This document shows positions 1-8,648 of a DNA stretch of 64,000 bases, one piece after another. This DNA comes from Pseudovibrio exalbescens DSM 16456 (GTDB lineage Bacteria > Pseudomonadota > Alphaproteobacteria > Rhizobiales > Stappiaceae). The notes under the pieces were generated by a model. It was not told where the DNA came from. It worked only from the letters and a program-made list of their open reading frames with translations, and searched no databases. The position numbers and the translations under genes were made by a program. The stretch lies in contig NZ_AUGS01000002.1 of NCBI RefSeq assembly GCF_000422785.1, positions 434,001-498,000 of the forward strand, read 5' to 3'. Each line of letters begins with the position of its first letter. Position 1 is the stretch's first letter.

Positions 1-1
1 T

Positions 2-448
2 GTGGCTTGGGTGCCCGATGCCGGCGTGATGTTCACCGGTGATATCGTTGAATACCACTCCGCTTGCTATTGCGGTGATGGGCACTTCAAGGATTGGGGA
101 AACACGCTGGATGCAATCAAGGCCTTCAACCCGGATGCCATTGCGCCAGGTCGTGGTGACGCATTGGTCGGCGACACGATGGTGAACGCCGCCATCGAGA
201 ACACCCGTGACTTTGTCGAGAGCACTTACCGTCCGATTGAACGCGTGGTCGCTCGTGGGGGATCCCTGAAAGAAGCATGGGATGCCTGCCGTGCCGAATG
301 CGATCCCAAGTTCAAGGACTACGCCATTTACGAGCATTGTCTGCCGTTCAATGTGGCTCGCGCCTTTGACGAAGCGCGCGGCATCGATACTCCGCGGATC
401 TGGACCGCAGAACGTGACCGCGAAATGTGGGCACAGCTTCAGGGATAA
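2..448 (+). CDS. MBL-fold metallo-hydrolase, C-terminal part (cut by window edge)
   Basis: The reading frame runs in from the left edge, so the N-terminus with the first HxHxDH metal motif is missing. What remains has the second half of a metallo-beta-lactamase fold: a GD pair (TGDIVEYHSACYCGDG) supplying the bridging Asp, then PDAIAPGRGDAL, where the final metal His of the family would usually sit near a Gly-rich turn. It ends 30 bp before the FAD monooxygenase and is on the same strand, so it is probably in the same catabolic operon. Substrate is unknown; such hydrolases beside aromatic hydroxylases often act on lactones, thioesters or amide intermediates. Confidence 0.8.
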   Translation: MAWVPDAGVMFTGDIVEYHSACYCGDGHFKDWGNTLDAIKAFNPDAIAPGRGDALVGDTMVNAAIENTRDFVESTYRPIERVVARGGSLKEAWDACRAECDPKFKDYAIYEHCLPFNVARAFDEARGIDTPRIWTAERDREMWAQLQG

Positions 449-478
449 CACTTTGAATGCTGTTGGGAGGCAGCAAGC

Positions 479-2080
479 ATGACCAAAATTTTTGAAGTGC
501 CACTTTATCCCTATGTCCGCACGGCGGATCAGGATGCCGCTACACCGGCACGGCATAAGGTACTCATCGTCGGGGCAGGGCCAATTGGCCTTGCCGCGGC
601 AATCGATCTGGCCATGCAGGATGTTCCTGTGGTCGTGGTGGATGAGAACGACAAGGTGAGTTGGGGGTCCCGTGCGGTGTGCTATGCCAAGCGACCGCTG
701 GAAATTCTTGATCGCATGAAGTGTGGCGACAAGTTCGTTGACAAGGGTGTCCAGTGGAACATCGGCAAGGTGTTCTTCGACGAACGGCAGGTCTACCAGT
801 TCGATCTTTTGCCGGAGGATGGGCACAAACGCCCCGCCTTCATCAACCTCCAGCAATACTATCTGGAAGAGTATCTCGTCGAGCGTGTTCAGCAGCTCAA
901 GGCCGAGGGAAAATCCATTGAAATCCGCGGCAACAACAAGGTCACCCAGGTCGAGCAAAAGGATGGCTTTGCTATTGTGACCATGGAAACGCCGGAGGGC
1001 TCCTATTCGGTGGAGGCCGATTGGGTCATCGCCTGTGATGGGGCCAGTTCGCCGATCCGCCAAATGCTGGATCTGGATTTTCGCGGGCGTGTATTTGAGG
1101 ACAACTTCCTCATTGCCGATGTGGTCATGAATGCGGACTTCCCGACCGAGCGTTGGTTCTGGTTCGATCCACCGTTCAACAAGGGGCAATCTGCTCTGCT
1201 TCACAAGCAGCCGGACAATGTATGGCGCATCGATCTTCAACTTGGCTGGGACATCGACAAGGAAGAAGAGCAAAAACCGGAAAACGTTATCCCACGCCTG
1301 AAAGCCATGCTGGGCGAGGACGTCGAGTTTGAACTTGAATGGGTGTCCATCTACACCTTCCAGTGTCGCCGTATGGAGCAATTCCGCCACGGTTCCGTTA
1401 TCTTTGCTGGCGACAGCGCGCACCAAGTATCCCCGTTTGGCGCACGTGGAGCCAACAGCGGCTTGCAGGATACCGATAACCTGTGCTGGAAGCTCAAACT
1501 GGTCATGGACGGCAAGGCGCCCGAAAGCCTGCTGGATACCTATGATCAGGAGCGGGTTTACGCCGCAGATGAGAACATCTTGAACTCATCCCGGTCGACG
1601 GATTTCATCACGCCTAAAACAGAGATGAGCCGCATTTTCCGGAATGCCGTGTTGGACTTGTCCGAGGACACAGCCTTTGCCCGGCCATTGGTAAATTCCG
1701 GTCGGTTGTCCATGCCAAGTACCTATGATGGTTCCCCTCTGAACGGGCCAGATCATCCGGACATGCCCGAACGGTCTCGCCCGGGCGCGCCTGCAAGTGA
1801 TGCGCCCGTCGAAGGCGGATGGCTGATGGATCAATTGGGCAACGGTTTTCAATTGTTGGCGATCAATGCAGACACACCGGCCGAGCTGGATGTTGCCGGC
1901 ATCAGGATCACAAGCGTTGCACACAGCGCCGAACCGGGATCGCATCTGGCCGAGCGCTACTTGGGAGACGCCCCAACCGCAGTGTACTTGATGCGGCCCG
2001 ATCAGCATGTGGCAGCGCGGTGGGAAACCTACAATGCTGCGGAAGTTGAAAAGGCGCTCATGCGCGCCATTGGCCACTAG
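479..2080 (+). CDS. FAD-dependent aromatic monooxygenase (PheA/TfdB-type)
   Basis: A 533-residue flavoprotein of the class A aromatic hydroxylase family, which uses NAD(P)H and O2 to hydroxylate phenolic or aromatic acid substrates. The N-terminal dinucleotide fold VGAGPIGLAAAIDLA is near residue 30, and the second FAD motif GDSAHQVSPFGARGANSG is near residue 310. The C-terminal 130 residues look like the thioredoxin-like domain of 3-(3-hydroxyphenyl)propionate hydroxylases. It is followed at 13 bp by a DUF2783 gene, a partner often seen with this enzyme type. Substrate cannot be read from sequence; family is certain, exact reaction is not. Confidence 0.9.
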   Translation: MTKIFEVPLYPYVRTADQDAATPARHKVLIVGAGPIGLAAAIDLAMQDVPVVVVDENDKVSWGSRAVCYAKRPLEILDRMKCGDKFVDKGVQWNIGKVFFDERQVYQFDLLPEDGHKRPAFINLQQYYLEEYLVERVQQLKAEGKSIEIRGNNKVTQVEQKDGFAIVTMETPEGSYSVEADWVIACDGASSPIRQMLDLDFRGRVFEDNFLIADVVMNADFPTERWFWFDPPFNKGQSALLHKQPDNVWRIDLQLGWDIDKEEEQKPENVIPRLKAMLGEDVEFELEWVSIYTFQCRRMEQFRHGSVIFAGDSAHQVSPFGARGANSGLQDTDNLCWKLKLVMDGKAPESLLDTYDQERVYAADENILNSSRSTDFITPKTEMSRIFRNAVLDLSEDTAFARPLVNSGRLSMPSTYDGSPLNGPDHPDMPERSRPGAPASDAPVEGGWLMDQLGNGFQLLAINADTPAELDVAGIRITSVAHSAEPGSHLAERYLGDAPTAVYLMRPDQHVAARWETYNAAEVEKALMRAIGH

Positions 2081-2093
2081 GGAGGAGGCTGAA

Positions 2094-2285
2094 ATGGCAA
2101 CGCTCAATACTGCTGCCAACATCAAGGATCCTGATGGCTTTTATGAAGAGCTGCTGGCCTTGCATCTGGATAAATCCATGGAGGAAAGCCAGGCCCTCAA
2201 TGCCAAGCTGATCCTGATACTCGCCAACCATATTGGCGACCGAGACGTCCTGCGTGAAGCCTTCAAGCTGGCCAGAGACGCCTGA
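2094..2285 (+). CDS. DUF2783 family small protein
   Basis: A 63-residue acidic helical protein starting MATLNTAANIKDPDGFYE, with GGAGGAGG 5-12 bp upstream of the ATG. It matches the DUF2783 family from memory: small proteins of unknown function encoded next to FAD aromatic hydroxylases. The central part (EESQALNAKLILILANHIGD) is predicted helical. It lies between the hydroxylase and the VOC gene in one operon, so a subunit or stabilising role for the hydroxylase is a reasonable guess but unproven. Confidence 0.75.
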   Translation: MATLNTAANIKDPDGFYEELLALHLDKSMEESQALNAKLILILANHIGDRDVLREAFKLARDA

Positions 2286-2339
2286 TCAACCAATGGGGCC
2301 TGTCGGTTCCAGAGGGTGACGAGACAAGGGAGACGACCT

Positions 2340-2882
2340 ATGAAAATTGAGCATATTCACCACGTTGCGTACCGTTGCAAGGACGCCAAGGAAACTGTTG
2401 AGTGGTACACCAAGAACCTCAACATGGACTTCATTCTGGCCATTGCGGAGGACAAGGTGCCTTCGACCCATGAGCCGGATCCCTACATGCACATCTTCCT
2501 CGATGCTGGTCAGGGTAACGTGCTGGCGTTCTTCGAGTTGCCAACCAAGCCTGAGATGGGACGAGATCCGAACACGCCAATTTGGGTTCAGCACATTGCA
2601 TTCAAGGTGAAGGATCGCGAGACCTTGCTGCAGTTCAAGGAAAATCTTGAGAAGAATGGCATTGAAGTATTGGGTGTTACCGACCACTCCATCTTCCATA
2701 GCATCTACTTCTTTGATCCCAACGGGCATCGTATCGAACTGGCCTGCCCGGATCCGGCAGAGGAAGAAATGCTTAAGAAGCTGGATGCCGTGAAGTGGGA
2801 CATGCTGGAAGAATGGAGCCAGACCAAGCGGGCACCAAAGCATGCGGACTGGATGCACAAGAAAGAACTGAGCAGCGATTGA
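2340..2882 (+). CDS. VOC (glyoxalase/dioxygenase superfamily) protein
   Basis: A 180-residue protein with two beta-alpha-beta-beta-beta modules typical of the vicinal oxygen chelate superfamily. Likely metal ligands are an early His in EHIHHVAYR, a central His in VQHIAFKV and a late Glu in NGHRIELAC. The ATG at 2340 has GGGAGA upstream and is preferred to an in-frame ATG 24 bp earlier. Its place in an aromatic hydroxylase/TRAP operon suggests a ring-cleavage dioxygenase, isomerase or lyase acting on a pathway intermediate. The exact reaction is not deducible. Confidence 0.8.
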   Translation: MKIEHIHHVAYRCKDAKETVEWYTKNLNMDFILAIAEDKVPSTHEPDPYMHIFLDAGQGNVLAFFELPTKPEMGRDPNTPIWVQHIAFKVKDRETLLQFKENLEKNGIEVLGVTDHSIFHSIYFFDPNGHRIELACPDPAEEEMLKKLDAVKWDMLEEWSQTKRAPKHADWMHKKELSSD

Positions 2883-2897
2883 TCTGCCGAACACCGC

Positions 2898-2920
2898 GAG
2901 CGGCGGAAACCCTGCCGCTC
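2898..2920 (+). terminator. Intercistronic hairpin between VOC and TRAP genes
   Basis: GAGCGGC pairs with GCCGCTC across a 9-nt loop, 15 bp after the VOC stop. No T-run follows, so it is more likely an RNA-stabilising or attenuating hairpin than a full terminator. Confidence 0.4.
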
Positions 2921-2989
2921 ATACGCGGGCTGGTTGGCTCGTGACACTACCTGACATCAGGCTTGCTGTTTATTGGGAGGAGAATAAAC

Positions 2990-4018
2990 ATGTTTTTTAA
3001 GAAAACGGCACTTGCCGCCGCAGTGGCCGGGCTGCTGGCCCCTTTCGCTGTGACTGGACAGGCCTCTGCTGAAACGCTGGTGCTGTCGTCTTGGCTGCCG
3101 CCAAAGCATCCGATTGTCGTCAATGCCATCAAGCCATGGGCTCGCGAGGTGAGCGATGTCACCGATGGGCGTGTGCGCGTGCGTGTTCTGGCAAAGCCGG
3201 CGGGCGCGCCTCCAGCGCATTTCGACATGGCGCGCGATGGCATTGCTGACATCACCTATGGTCTGCATTCGTTCACCAAGGACAACCGTTTCCAGCGGTC
3301 TCGTATTGGTCAGTTCTCCTTCATTGGCGATGATGCTGTGTCCGGATCCAAGGCTTTCTGGGAAGTCTATGCCGGTGACTTGGAGGCCCAGAAGGAGCAC
3401 GAGGGCACCAAGCTCCTTGGTTTGTTCGTTCACGGGCCCGGCCTGCTTCATAACAACGTGCGCAAGATTGAACAGCCATCCGATCTCGAAGGCCTGAAAA
3501 TCCGTGTGCCGGGCGGCTACATTGCGGATTTGATGAGCGATATGGGTGCCAACAGCATCTTCATGTCTTCGGGCGAAGTCTATGAGACTCTGTCTCGCGG
3601 TATCATCGATGGCGTGACGTTCACTTATGAGGCGCTTACGGCTTTTAACCTTCTGGATCATGTCCAGTATTCCATGAAGGTTCCCGGTGGCATCTACAAC
3701 ACGACCTGGTTCCTGGTAATGAACGAGGACAAGTGGAACCAGCTCTCTGAAGAAGACCGCGCCGCAATTGAAGCTATTTCCGGTCCTGCTTTTGCCGAGC
3801 GCGTGGGCACGGCGTGGAACGATGCGGATACCAAGGCGATCGAGGCCATCAACGAGGCCGGCATCGAAATCTACGAAGCGCCTCAGGGCATGGTTGATGC
3901 AATTCGCGAAAAGGCCACGGGCTATGAAGGCGCGTGGGCCGAGGCTGTGGCCACAGATGGGTATGACGGCGAAGCTGCGCTCAGCAAGCTGCGCGAGTTG
4001 ACCGGGGTTTCACAGTGA
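2990..4018 (+). CDS. TRAP transporter substrate-binding protein (DctP family)
   Basis: A 342-residue periplasmic binding protein with a clear Sec signal peptide (MFFKKTALAAAVAG, cut after a QASA-type site near residue 28). The body fits the DctP/TAXI-like solute receptor family: the conserved central Arg/Asn region appears as LEGLKIRVPGG, the arginine of which normally clamps the substrate carboxylate. The start at 2990 is chosen for its GGGAGGAGAA Shine-Dalgarno. It overlaps the next gene by 4 bp in a P-Q-M operon. The ligand is probably the organic acid whose breakdown is encoded upstream. Confidence 0.93.
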   Translation: MFFKKTALAAAVAGLLAPFAVTGQASAETLVLSSWLPPKHPIVVNAIKPWAREVSDVTDGRVRVRVLAKPAGAPPAHFDMARDGIADITYGLHSFTKDNRFQRSRIGQFSFIGDDAVSGSKAFWEVYAGDLEAQKEHEGTKLLGLFVHGPGLLHNNVRKIEQPSDLEGLKIRVPGGYIADLMSDMGANSIFMSSGEVYETLSRGIIDGVTFTYEALTAFNLLDHVQYSMKVPGGIYNTTWFLVMNEDKWNQLSEEDRAAIEAISGPAFAERVGTAWNDADTKAIEAINEAGIEIYEAPQGMVDAIREKATGYEGAWAEAVATDGYDGEAALSKLRELTGVSQ

Positions 4019-4527
4019 GCCGGGCCACCACCCATAGTCGGGGCGCGCGTCACGCGCGCTCCGTCTCCCAGATGCTGGATCTGGGATTAGGGTTGGGTTG
4101 CATTTTCCTGCTGGCAGGGCTGACGCTGCTCACACTGGTGGATGTCGTCGGGCGATATTGGTTCGATGCGCCGGTTCGCGGTGCGTTCGAGGTAACGCAG
4201 CTCATGTTGGGCGCGTTGGTGTTTGCCGCTCTGCCTCTGACAACCAAAGCCCGTGAGCACGTGGAAGTCGACTTGTTCTACTTCATCATGCCTCCAGTGG
4301 TGCAGGGTTTCATGAGGTTCATCTCTGCCCTGATGTCCATGGCTGTTCTTTTCATTTTGGCATGGCGTTTGGGCGTTCGTGCGCACGAGTTGGCTGCAGA
4401 TGCTGCCGTGACCAATGCCCTTAGCCTTCCGTTTGCGCCGCTGGCATGGCTTGCTGCTGCCTGTGCCCTGTTAAGCGGCCTTTATGCTCTGCAACATCTG
4501 TCCACTGCCTTGCGCAGAGGGTACTGA
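4015..4527 (+). CDS. TRAP transporter small permease (DctQ family)
   Basis: A 170-residue membrane protein with four predicted helices, as usual for the DctQ subunit that couples the binding protein to the large permease. It starts with GTG overlapping the dctP stop codon (GTGA), which indicates translational coupling. The conserved motif around helix 2 (DVVGRYWFDAPVRGAFEVT) matches the family. It is followed 3 bp later by the large permease. Confidence 0.92.
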   Translation: MSRATTHSRGARHARSVSQMLDLGLGLGCIFLLAGLTLLTLVDVVGRYWFDAPVRGAFEVTQLMLGALVFAALPLTTKAREHVEVDLFYFIMPPVVQGFMRFISALMSMAVLFILAWRLGVRAHELAADAAVTNALSLPFAPLAWLAAACALLSGLYALQHLSTALRRGY

Positions 4528-4530
4528 TCC

Positions 4531-5847
4531 ATGTTCGAATCCCTCGTCGGCTTTGCCGCTCTTCTTTTGCTGATCTTTTTGCGCGTACCCATCGCTTTCG
4601 CGATGATTGCGGTGGGGGCCGTCGGGTTTGCCTCCATGCGCGGCTGGAGCGCCACATGGTCCATGATCAGCTCCATCGGCTTTGAAACCAGCCTGTCTTA
4701 TTCGCTCTCCGTTGTCCCCCTGTTCATCTTGATGGGCAATCTGCTCACGATTTCAGGAGTTAGCCACGGTCTGTATGCAGCAGCCAACCGGTTGCTGGGG
4801 GGCGCCCGCGGCGGATTGGCCATGGCATCCGTTGTTGCTTGCGGGGGGTTCAGCGCAGTATGTGGTTCTTCCCTGGCGACGGCCGCAACCATGTCAAAGG
4901 TCGCCATGCCATCCATGCGCAAGTATGGCTACGCAGACAGCTTGGCGTCCGGGTCAATTGCGGCCGGCGGCACATTGGGCATTTTGATCCCGCCTAGTGT
5001 GATCATGATCATTTACGGGCTGCTGACCGAAACAGATATCGGCAAGCTGTTCGTGGCGGGAGTTCTGCCCGGCATTCTTGGGCTTGTCCTCTACATGCTC
5101 GCAATTTACATCACCACGCTGATCAAGCCGGAACTGGCTCCTAAGGCCGAGAACAACGAGCCATTCAGCACCCGTGAGAAGTATGGTGTACTGTCCGTGC
5201 TGGGTCTTTTCTTGTTGATCATGACCGGCATTTACGGTGGGTTCTTCACGCCGACGGAAGCGGCGGGCATCGGGGCGGGAGCTGCATTCCTCATCGCGCT
5301 GGGTATGGGAGGCTTGACGGTCAAACGGCTGTTCAGCGCCGGGCTTGAGAGCGCACGCACCACGGCGATGATTTTTGTCATCATCATCGGGGCGGAAGTG
5401 TTCTCAAACTTCATCAACTTCGCTGGGTTGCCCTATTACTTGTCTGATCTTGTCTTCGAAATGGATCTGAACCCGTACTTGGTCATTCTGGCGATCGTCC
5501 TCATCTACATTGCGCTGGGCTGCGTTTTGGAGAGTCTTTCCATGATCCTGCTCACCGTGCCGGTTTTCTATCCGGTGATCATGGAGCTGGATTTTGGGGT
5601 TGCCGCACTGGCCGACCCGGAAGCGGTGCTGATCTGGTTTGCCATCATTGTCGTGGTTGTGACTGAGATCAGTCTGATTTCACCCCCTGTTGGCCTGAAT
5701 GTGTTCGTCTTGCGCAATGTTCTGCGCGACGTGTCATTGGGCACCATCTTCAAGGGCGTGATGCCGTTCTGGCTCTCAGACATTGTCCGGTTGTTGTTGT
5801 TGATCGCGCTGCCTTCCATCTCCCTGTGGCTTGTGGGAGCCATGTAG
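4531..5847 (+). CDS. TRAP transporter large permease (DctM family)
   Basis: A 438-residue polytopic membrane protein with about 12 helices. It carries family hallmarks such as GFSAVCGSSLATAATM, the GGTLGILIPPS segment and TEAAGIGAG. It forms the Na+-coupled transport pathway with the DctQ subunit. It is the last gene of the operon, ending 27 bp before a strong hairpin terminator. Confidence 0.95.
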   Translation: MFESLVGFAALLLLIFLRVPIAFAMIAVGAVGFASMRGWSATWSMISSIGFETSLSYSLSVVPLFILMGNLLTISGVSHGLYAAANRLLGGARGGLAMASVVACGGFSAVCGSSLATAATMSKVAMPSMRKYGYADSLASGSIAAGGTLGILIPPSVIMIIYGLLTETDIGKLFVAGVLPGILGLVLYMLAIYITTLIKPELAPKAENNEPFSTREKYGVLSVLGLFLLIMTGIYGGFFTPTEAAGIGAGAAFLIALGMGGLTVKRLFSAGLESARTTAMIFVIIIGAEVFSNFINFAGLPYYLSDLVFEMDLNPYLVILAIVLIYIALGCVLESLSMILLTVPVFYPVIMELDFGVAALADPEAVLIWFAIIVVVVTEISLISPPVGLNVFVLRNVLRDVSLGTIFKGVMPFWLSDIVRLLLLIALPSISLWLVGAM

Positions 5848-5874
5848 CTGCCGAGCCTTAATAGACTCAAGCTG

Positions 5875-5908
5875 AAGCCCCCGCCCCGTTTAGTGTTGGC
5901 GGGGGCTT
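5875..5908 (+). terminator. Rho-independent terminator between convergent genes
   Basis: A perfect 11-bp stem (AAGCCCCCGCC with GGCGGGGGCTT) around a 12-nt loop, followed by TTATTTGTT on the plus strand. It lies between the converging TRAP dctM and hydroxyproline-dehydratase genes and may stop transcripts from both sides. Confidence 0.85.
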
Positions 5909-5922
5909 ATTTGTTGGCCGCC

Positions 5923-6933
5923 TCAGCGCGGCAGAAACCCGAAGCCGACAGGATCGTCTTCTTCGTAAAGAAATGTTGTGCGTCCCGTATAGTGTGCCTT
6001 GCCGGAAACACGTGCACGAATGGCTTCGAAGGGACCGCATGCGGTCAGGTCGGCCACGGCACCTTTGAATGTCGTGCCAATGCAACTTTCAAAAACACGC
6101 ACCTGTCCCGGCTCGATCAAGTCGCGGGCATATTGAGCAGCCAGACGGGCAGTTACCCCTGAACCGGTTGGGCTTCGGTCCACCTGACTATCGGCGAACA
6201 CGCAGATATTCGCGGTTGGCTGGTCGCTGAAAGCATCGTTGCCATCTGTCAGTATAGTGCCATAAAGGTAGGCCAGATCCGCCTCTTCCGGGTGTTCCAG
6301 CTTCACGGCCTGACGAATGGCTGCACTCACCTCGTTGGCCGCCTCCACCAGATCGCGGGTTGTGGAGCGGCGGACATCCAAACCAAAGTCGCTTGCCTTG
6401 GCCAGCCCGTAAAATGCGCCGCCGTAAGACACATCAACGGTGATCTGGTCTTCGAGGCTGGCAGGCGCAATAACAAGGTCCTTTGAGTGAACGAATGCTG
6501 GCACAGAGACGAATGAAACCGCGCCCGCCGTACCATCCTTGACCTCGACATGCGCCGTGACCAATCCGCAGGGGCACTCAATCCGCACTTCGGTAACCGG
6601 TTCGCACGCGGGCACCAAACCAGCATCCACGGCATAGCGACCCAAGGCGATCACGGCGTGACCACACATGGTGCTGTACCCCTGATTGTGCATGAACAAC
6701 ACAGCCAAATCCGCATCCGGCAAGGCGGGCGGCACCAGAACAGCCCCATACATGTCGAAGTGGCCACGCGGTTCGAAGATCAGGAACTTGCGCAAATAAT
6801 CCAGATTTTCCGAGACATACCGTCGTTTGGCCAAAATGGAGTGGCCTTCAATGGCAGGATAGCCCTCCCGGACAATTCGGATAGGCTCACCCGCGGTATG
6901 CATGTCAACTACAGACAGATTTGGCAACATCAC
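5923..6933 (-). CDS. Proline racemase family protein, probable trans-3-hydroxy-L-proline dehydratase
   Basis: A 336-residue member of the proline racemase superfamily. The first active-site residue is Cys90 in STMCGHA. At the second site the sequence is DRSPTGSG, giving Thr256 instead of the Cys of proline racemase and 4-hydroxyproline epimerase. A Cys/Thr pair is the known signature of trans-3-hydroxy-L-proline dehydratases, which form 1-pyrroline-2-carboxylate. No pyrroline-carboxylate reductase or hydroxyproline gene is adjacent, so the function rests on the residue pair. The gene is transcribed alone, away from the YqaA-type gene. Confidence 0.82.
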   Translation of the reverse strand: MMLPNLSVVDMHTAGEPIRIVREGYPAIEGHSILAKRRYVSENLDYLRKFLIFEPRGHFDMYGAVLVPPALPDADLAVLFMHNQGYSTMCGHAVIALGRYAVDAGLVPACEPVTEVRIECPCGLVTAHVEVKDGTAGAVSFVSVPAFVHSKDLVIAPASLEDQITVDVSYGGAFYGLAKASDFGLDVRRSTTRDLVEAANEVSAAIRQAVKLEHPEEADLAYLYGTILTDGNDAFSDQPTANICVFADSQVDRSPTGSGVTARLAAQYARDLIEPGQVRVFESCIGTTFKGAVADLTACGPFEAIRARVSGKAHYTGRTTFLYEEDDPVGFGFLPR

Positions 6934-7075
6934 AACAGGGTCTCGCTTTCAGGTTCTGTCGTATATCACTAAAGCGGTTTCCCGTTGTTGTGAATGACTT
7001 TTTCACGAACGAAATAGCCGCTGCAGTCCGTTCTGCCCTGTGGTACCCAACGGCGATCCAAATTCTGCCGGGGCC

Positions 7076-7525
7076 ATGCGTGCACTAATGGACGTCTATC
7101 TAGGTATCTTCGTTACATCCTTGCTGTCGGCCACCTTGTTGCCGGGCACTTCCGAGGCCGCATTGGCAGCGCTGATCGTCCTCAAACAGGCGGATATCAC
7201 CGTGCTCGTGGTAATTGCCACCGTTGGCAATGTGCTCGGCTCTTGCATCAACTGGGCATTCGGTCGGTTCCTTTTGCACCTCAGGCACACTCGTTGGTTT
7301 CCAGTCAGCGCCAGTCATTATGATCGCGCTGTCGGTTGGTTCGATCGGTTCGGCAAATATACGCTGCTGTTCGCCTGGGTACCCGTGGTTGGAGATCCGC
7401 TGACGGTTGTTGCTGGCGCGCTTCGGGTCAACATCGTCACATTTCTTGTTCTGGTCACTGTTGGCAAAGCGGCCCGGTATGCATCCATCGCTACAGCATT
7501 GATTTTGTGGCAGCAGGGCTTTTAA
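7076..7525 (+). CDS. YqaA-family membrane protein (DedA-related)
   Basis: A small inner-membrane protein of about 149 residues. The N-terminal helix SLLSATLLPGTSE and the later FGKYTLLFAWVPVVGDPLTV segment are typical of YqaA/DedA-superfamily proteins, which contain a re-entrant loop and are linked to lipid or proton-dependent transport. The ATG at 7076 is chosen because the family N-terminus begins just before this helix; a GTG at 7040 or ATG at 7088 is possible. A GDPD-like gene follows on the same strand at 115 bp. Confidence 0.8.
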   Translation: MRALMDVYLGIFVTSLLSATLLPGTSEAALAALIVLKQADITVLVVIATVGNVLGSCINWAFGRFLLHLRHTRWFPVSASHYDRAVGWFDRFGKYTLLFAWVPVVGDPLTVVAGALRVNIVTFLVLVTVGKAARYASIATALILWQQGF

Positions 7526-7640
7526 CCTTGATATATGGCCTTTGGGATTCGGGGGTGTGTTGCCAAAGGTGTTGCGACTAGCCAGCGCATCGTTTGTGTT
7601 GTGCTCGCAAGACAGAGACAGTTCGGAAAGAGGGCGTCGC

Positions 7641-8516
7641 ATGGACCTACAGTCCGTCGCTTTTGAAAATGCGCCACGCACTGCATGGCACCGGTTGTGC
7701 AACTATGACGAGGGAGGAGCGCTCGTCTTCAGTCGAAATGGTTTGGGGGGTGCCATGCCGCGGTGTTCGGCAACAGCAATTTCACACGCCATAGCCGCAG
7801 GTGTAGATGGCCTAGATGTGGACTTGCACCGCGATGCCCAAGGGAATTGGGTTGTGCTGGATGAACCGCAACTCGATCACCAATCCGATGGGATCGGTTT
7901 GATTGGTGAACTCGAGCCAGAGAAATGGCGTCAAATCCATTTGGGATGGACAGACGAGAACGGCTTTGGATTTGGTTTCGATGAAAGGATCGTGGATCTG
8001 AACCGCCTGCTGGAAGTGATCGATCACAAGGCGATCCTTTGTTTGCGCCTTCACGGCGGAACCGTGCAGGACTACGAGCAACTGACGGACACGCTGGTCA
8101 TGGCGGGCTGGAGCGACGGTATTGTCTACCGGTTGGATGCAGGGACCATCGGCTCGCTTGCCGCGTTGATTGAAGCCCCGTTCTTCCAAAGCGTTCCCGT
8201 CATGATGAGCAGTACCGCACAGCAACTCGAAGCAAACCCTCAATTGGCTGATCTGCGCGTACATGCGCATGAAGTGTCGTTTCAGCATTTTACTGAGCTC
8301 TACAAGGCGCTCTCGATATGCCGAACCAAAAAAGCGCGGGTTTGCGTCAACGCTGGTCACATTGAAGAGCGTTTTGGGGCGACGGATTTGCAGTATCGTC
8401 GGGCCTTGTGGCGCAGTTTGCTTGACGCAGGGGCTTCCATACTGACAACCCGAGATGTGCTCCCTGTTTTGCGTGCCTGCGAGGACTGGGGCCTGCACAA
8501 AAGAAAAAACCTTTGA
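7641..8516 (+). CDS. Degenerate glycerophosphodiester phosphodiesterase-like protein
   Basis: A 291-residue protein starting at an ATG with AGAGGG upstream. The fold pattern is that of the GDPD TIM barrel: a first strand ending SRNG, a Gly-rich turn, AIAAGVDGLDVDLHRDAQGN and NWVVLDEPQLD. In active enzymes these positions read HRG, PENT, ELDV and HHD. Here the first catalytic His is Ser, the metal Glu of PENT is absent and the later His is Leu. It ends with TTRDVLPV, like the C-terminal strand of GDPDs. I infer a non-catalytic or altered relative; it could also be a different PLC-like phosphodiesterase. Confidence 0.6.
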   Translation: MDLQSVAFENAPRTAWHRLCNYDEGGALVFSRNGLGGAMPRCSATAISHAIAAGVDGLDVDLHRDAQGNWVVLDEPQLDHQSDGIGLIGELEPEKWRQIHLGWTDENGFGFGFDERIVDLNRLLEVIDHKAILCLRLHGGTVQDYEQLTDTLVMAGWSDGIVYRLDAGTIGSLAALIEAPFFQSVPVMMSSTAQQLEANPQLADLRVHAHEVSFQHFTELYKALSICRTKKARVCVNAGHIEERFGATDLQYRRALWRSLLDAGASILTTRDVLPVLRACEDWGLHKRKNL

Positions 8517-8648
8517 AATCAATCAGTCATGCCATATTAGTAATTGCTGAATTTTGTGGTTTCTACTTTGACGCGTTAAGGGTTTCGACGACCTGACGTG
8601 GCTCCGCAAACTCTTATATTGCTGCAAGGAAAATAACGAAAACCTAGC

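Noticed and set aside
6990-7006. GTGAA-N7-TTCAC inverted repeat between the hydroxyproline dehydratase and YqaA-type genes, considered as a GntR operator
   Set aside because: Half-sites are only 5 bp and imperfect when extended, and they do not match a known FCD-regulator motif.
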